From positions 38,563,401 through 38,627,400 of the forward strand of contig NC_087249.1 in NCBI RefSeq assembly GCF_037042905.1: a stretch of DNA of 64,000 bases, given 5' to 3'. Below the pieces are notes generated by a model. The model was not told where the DNA came from, made no database searches, and saw nothing but the letters and a program-made list of their open reading frames with translations. The position numbers and the translations under genes were made by a program. This DNA is from Lytechinus pictus (lineage: Eukaryota; Echinodermata; Echinoidea; Temnopleuroida; Toxopneustidae). Below, piece after piece: positions 59,991 to 64,000 of this stretch. The first letter of the stretch is position 1; the number at the start of each line of letters is the position of its first letter.

Positions 59991-61293
59991 TTCTTCATAC
60001 GATATTCTTCGTTGATACCCTACTTTTAGAGCAAAACGATTTTTAATAAGTCGATGATGGAACAATCGTTGAGAAGTTGAGAAAACAATAAGCCTTGCCG
60101 TATTGATCGTCTGTTCAGCGAGCGCACCTGGTTAGTGCAGCTCGCCGAAAGTTTACCGTGGCATGCAGTAGAGAGTACCGTTGGGCTGAGCAGCGCTCTG
60201 CTCGCATCGCGCCGCACAGCTCGCGAATCGAGTAGGGGGCGGGGTCAAAAACCGTATAGTTCACTTTTTCCCTAGAGGGAAAAAATGGACTATGCGTGAC
60301 GTCAGCAAGGAAAATGAACTATTTCATGGCAAACGTTTTTCGTAGTAAAACTATTCTTTTTCTCCTTGTGTACACTCTCAATACAACAATCGTAAGTAAG
60401 GGATATAATACAGTGTATGTTCTTCTAACATTCTTTTGCATAATTTCTATAAAATACATGTATATTTTATTAATTTGTTGAAAAAAAACATTTCTTGTGT
60501 TTTTATACATCTCAAATATCATTCCAGAGAATCTGTAAACTTACTACCTGTACATTAATTATTTATGTATATTGCTTTCCAGCAGGTTCTCTTTCATTTC
60601 TTTCTTGATATATTTTTGTATTGAATATGTGGTTGCATATGCCATAAGGTGGTGTAATTTGGTAGATGTGCAGACTGGAGTGGTTGCACTGCATTTTATA
60701 TCAGTTTTCAGTTTGCATGGTCAAAATGGGCAAAATACACATTTTCATGAATTAGTTTTTTAGTAATCATAAATGTTCAGCATTCTTGTATGAGTCTGTG
60801 CTACGGGCCGAAAGGGTGATTTCTGTATCCTGCAAGTCTATCTGTTTTCTTTTTAGTTCTTGAAACAGGGGCCCTGCCACAAGTACATGTGGTGCGCAAG
60901 TGAAGGGCATGTTTGTAGGACACTTTCATGATTTATTTCCATGAAAACTGAAATAGTTCAACCACCCTAGATTATCTGCCTTGAATAACCAAAAGTGCTC
61001 CAACTGACATTGACTTTGTATGTACATGGTATTTTTGAGGCCAGCTTAAGAGGGAATTTGCACCCTCATTTCGATTGACACTTTTACATGTATATAGCCC
61101 CTTCACTTTTTTGCTGGTTGGGGCTGTTGGTACTGGTACTGTGGTAGGCAACTACAGATATCCAGTCAAAGTCAAACTCAAAATGATGTGAAATTGAAAA
61201 TTGGCTTGCAATTGTACATGTACCAGCAGCCAATGTACATGTACTAATTAATTTTCATGTACACATCTGTACAAGCCTTGTTGGGCATGGTTA

Positions 61294-61439
61294 GTGCCAC
61301 GTTATCAAATGAACTTGAAAACATCTGCAGGAGGAGGACTGTTGGATTGTCATCAAGGAAGATTGAATTGAGTTTTGTTGTTGTGATAAAATTGTTGGCA
61401 GTGTATAAAAATGAGAGGAATTTCACGATTGACATGCAG
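61294..61439 (+). other. Possible internal coding exon, unknown gene
   Basis: An open stretch reading ATLSNELENICRRRTVGLSS, then RKIELSF and ending FTIDMQ, followed by the good donor CAG|GTAGGT. Starting after TTAG at 61293 makes it phase-compatible with 59200-59271, but that acceptor lacks a pyrimidine tract; AAG at 61275 is an alternative. The amino-acid texture looks coding. The family is not recognised. Confidence 0.3.
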
Positions 61440-64000
61440 GTAGGTTTATAGAAGACCGACTTGCTGATTACAATTTTACAATCCTTTTTTCTTTCTCAAA
61501 CTCTTTGAAAAACACGTGTACATATATGTTTTCTCCCATCATTTCTACCATTTTCATGACTCCACTCCCAATCGACAGCCATTGTACAAAAGTTGCCAAA
61601 GGCATAATTCTTAGAATGTTTTTGGGGTGTCGGTCTGTCCCCCAATTTGCAGTTAAAATCATAAAATGTGATCATTTACCGGTTTCTACAAGTTTTTTAT
61701 GATTTTTTTTTTTTTTTAAATATTTTTTTTAATATACTAATTTGTGGAATCACCTTTTTGCAAAGAAAAAAAAATACTTGTTCCCCTCCATTCCTTGATC
61801 AATAGTAATGAGTAGAGTTCTGAGTAGAGTGGTTCTGAGTAGAGTAATGAGTGGTTCTGAGTAGAGCTACATGTACTATGTAGGCTACATTGAGCATCGA
61901 GCAATAGCTTTTAAATGTTGTAATTGTGGAACTTGATAATTTGTGTGTGATTTTATTAGTAAGACACAAAAAATTCTTCTCAGTACTTCTTCCTTTTTTT
62001 ATTCTAAAAGTTTGGTTTGTCTATGTCATCAGTTATCTGCTGTCAGAATTTTGCAGGCAATGATATTCTCCCAACTAAAATCGGAATTCCGATTTGTAAA
62101 TAATTTTTTTTCAGATTTTTTTTTCTTTACGTGAAATCCTTTGCCCAAGAACATTCTCATGCTGTTTTTTACTGCTTTTTTAATATTAAAGTCAAATGAT
62201 ACAGCTATAATGCAGACTCACCTTGAAAAATCACTTTCTATTTCGTTACTATGCAAGAGCTTGTAACCCGACTGGGGCGTCTCGGATTTCGGCGAGGACT
62301 TAGCCACCCTTGGCTACTTTTCATTTTTTTTTCAGAGGGGAATATCATGCCTGATTTTGCTGATAATTGAATGTTTGATGATTTGTTTTAGGATTTTGTT
62401 TATTTCGTAATATACATGTATGCACTGGTCATTAATTATAAGAGATCGACACTGTACATGTATGTAGTTTTCCTTGTGGGTCCACGACGTTTCCTTCCTA
62501 CATCTAGATCAAGGTACATGTATTGTAGATACAGTGTAGCACATATCAGAACCAAGAGTGAGAATTGAAAAAATTAAATTACATGTCTGTATTCAAGTGA
62601 ATGATTATTAACCCTAGCACGGAACAACAAGTATTAAAAAGTGCTCAGAAAAAGCATCGGCATTCCAGGAAAAATAACTTTGAAAGAGAAACATAATGAC
62701 TAAGACACCGTTCTCATTATACTTTCTAAAATTACATGTAGTTTACTGGAAATCAATTTAGGAAACCAGTTTGGAAGATCCCTTTGCTAGCGTTCCCATT
62801 TGATCAGCCACAAGTGGTTTTCTAAATCGCTTCATGCAAGTGGCCGTGTTGCTATGGGAATGCTCTCAGTGGACGTGACATATTTTGTGCAAAATTCGAA
62901 ACCGCAGCGTAGACATTCTATACACAGTGTGGGGAGTAGTGTGTTCAAAATGTGCGAAGATCGCTTCCTCACTTGCTAAAACCCGTTTAATGAGGCAAAG
63001 TGAACTTGAAAACTACATCGTGAGGTGGTTTTCCGAACTGATTTGGAAGATCGCTTTGACCGTTTTCATTACGTATTATTCCAGTTAATAAGTTTAAGGG
63101 TAGTAATGAGAACAGGGTCTAATGCATCATAGTGTCAAGTATCGTTGTCAACCAATATCTTAGGATAAATGGGAAGGAGTGACATCACAAGTGCGCAAAT
63201 TAAACTTGTGCTTTTTACGAGAATCAGGGAAAAATAAAAAATTACACAATGACTTGGGGTGATTTCGCCGCCGAAATGGTCAAAAGATTGCCTGACCAAA
63301 ATAATGACAAATCAATGCTAACGAGTGACAAGCATTATGAACAAATGCATGTACATAATTTTGATTGATTCTTTCAGAATTAATGTTTCGACTAGAACCA
63401 CAAGTTGGATTTATCTTAGTTTAAAGCACCTTTCAAGTTTTTGGTCATTCCTCTCAAAAGTGTTGGTTTTTACAAAGTACAATTTTGTGTTTCATTATAT
63501 TGGTGCATATACTTAAAGAGTATTTTTACCAAAGTGTGACGTCATCAATTTTCCCTTTTTGCATTTCAGCGATTTTGATACCATATTTTCATAGAGCATG
63601 TGATGACATACCTCCACAACCCAAATTTGGTGGGAATCAGTCCATGGGGGCCTTAGATATGACCTCATGAATACATAATAAGCTCCATTGTACTCAATGT
63701 ACAGTATTACTGGCCTGGTCCCTAAAGTTTAGAAAATTTAGAAATTTATCAAAAACGCTGAAATGCAAAAAAAAAGTTTTTTTGTGATGTCATCACTTTG
63801 GTACTCTATTGTGTGGACTGCAGATAATATGTAAAATAATGAACATGGATTTTATCCGATTGTTTTTTTTTTTTTTTGGAGGGGGGTGGGTGACTGGTCT
63901 GGATCATGACCAAAACGACTGCATACATGTTTGTAAATCAATGTTCAAACATGGAATAGGTTTTTTGTCAGGAAATATTTTTAATAGAGCTCTACATCAA
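61440..64000. other. No gene recognised
   Basis: AT-rich sequence with many ACATGTA words and a small tandem GAGTAGAG run (61810-61870). Open stretches at 61990-62105 and 62885-63088 lack convincing splice sites. Confidence 0.5.

Overview
The window is animal genomic DNA: small exons with GT/AG introns, no operons, and mostly transposon-derived sequence. Frequent short words such as AGGCCTA and ACATGTA, the tRNA-derived SINE types, and the many palindromic DNA elements point to an invertebrate deuterostome. An echinoderm, probably a sea urchin, is my best guess; this is inference, not proof.

Only two host protein genes can be named. An NXT1/NXT2-type mRNA-export cofactor (p15 family) lies on the + strand: three coding exons from 14980 to 16669, with a poly(A) signal at 17285. 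Its short first coding exon was not found. An SGT1/SUGT1 co-chaperone gene lies on the - strand: six coding exons from 28589 down to 21767, which join in frame to a complete 228-residue protein. It carries the CS and SGS domains but no TPR domain. The two genes are convergent. Weaker exon candidates are at 5200-5290 (+), 11473-11533 (-), and 59200-59271 with 61294-61439 (+).

The rest is layered mobile DNA. 0-8 kb holds dispersed repeats and a 5-unit tandem array (6380-7290). 8.77-10.34 kb is a long-arm foldback element with a 10-bp target duplication, filled with palindromic ATTATTTATAAATAAT units. 13.15-13.44 kb is a tRNA-derived SINE. 17 kb has a cluster of palindromic MITEs in and just past the NXT 3' end. 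20-25 kb holds LINE pieces, a Tc1-like terminus, a hAT element with 8-bp duplication, and MITEs in the SUGT1 introns. 28.9-29.5 kb is a TA-flanked palindromic element just upstream of SUGT1. 30.4-31.3 kb is a LINE 3' end. 32.06-33.86 kb is a TA-flanked element made almost wholly of AACTGG/CCAGTT words. 34.69-35.56 kb is a hAT with 8-bp duplication. 35.7-39.5 kb is an array of GCGAGCGCGAAGCGCGAGC-like units, split by a 5'-truncated LINE with an 11-bp target duplication. 41.27-45.80 kb is a TIR element containing a second TIR element, both with perfect 8-bp duplications. 46.43-50.92 kb is a TIR-bounded block with a THAP-like reading frame, and inside it a second TIR element that contains a near-perfect 790-bp palindrome. 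54.57-57.34 kb is a hAT with GCCTTG arrays at both ends and a SINE inside. 57.4-64 kb is sparse, with a few MITEs and two possible exons.

The elements date one another by nesting. At least seven separate insertions can be delimited by target-site duplications read directly from the sequence.
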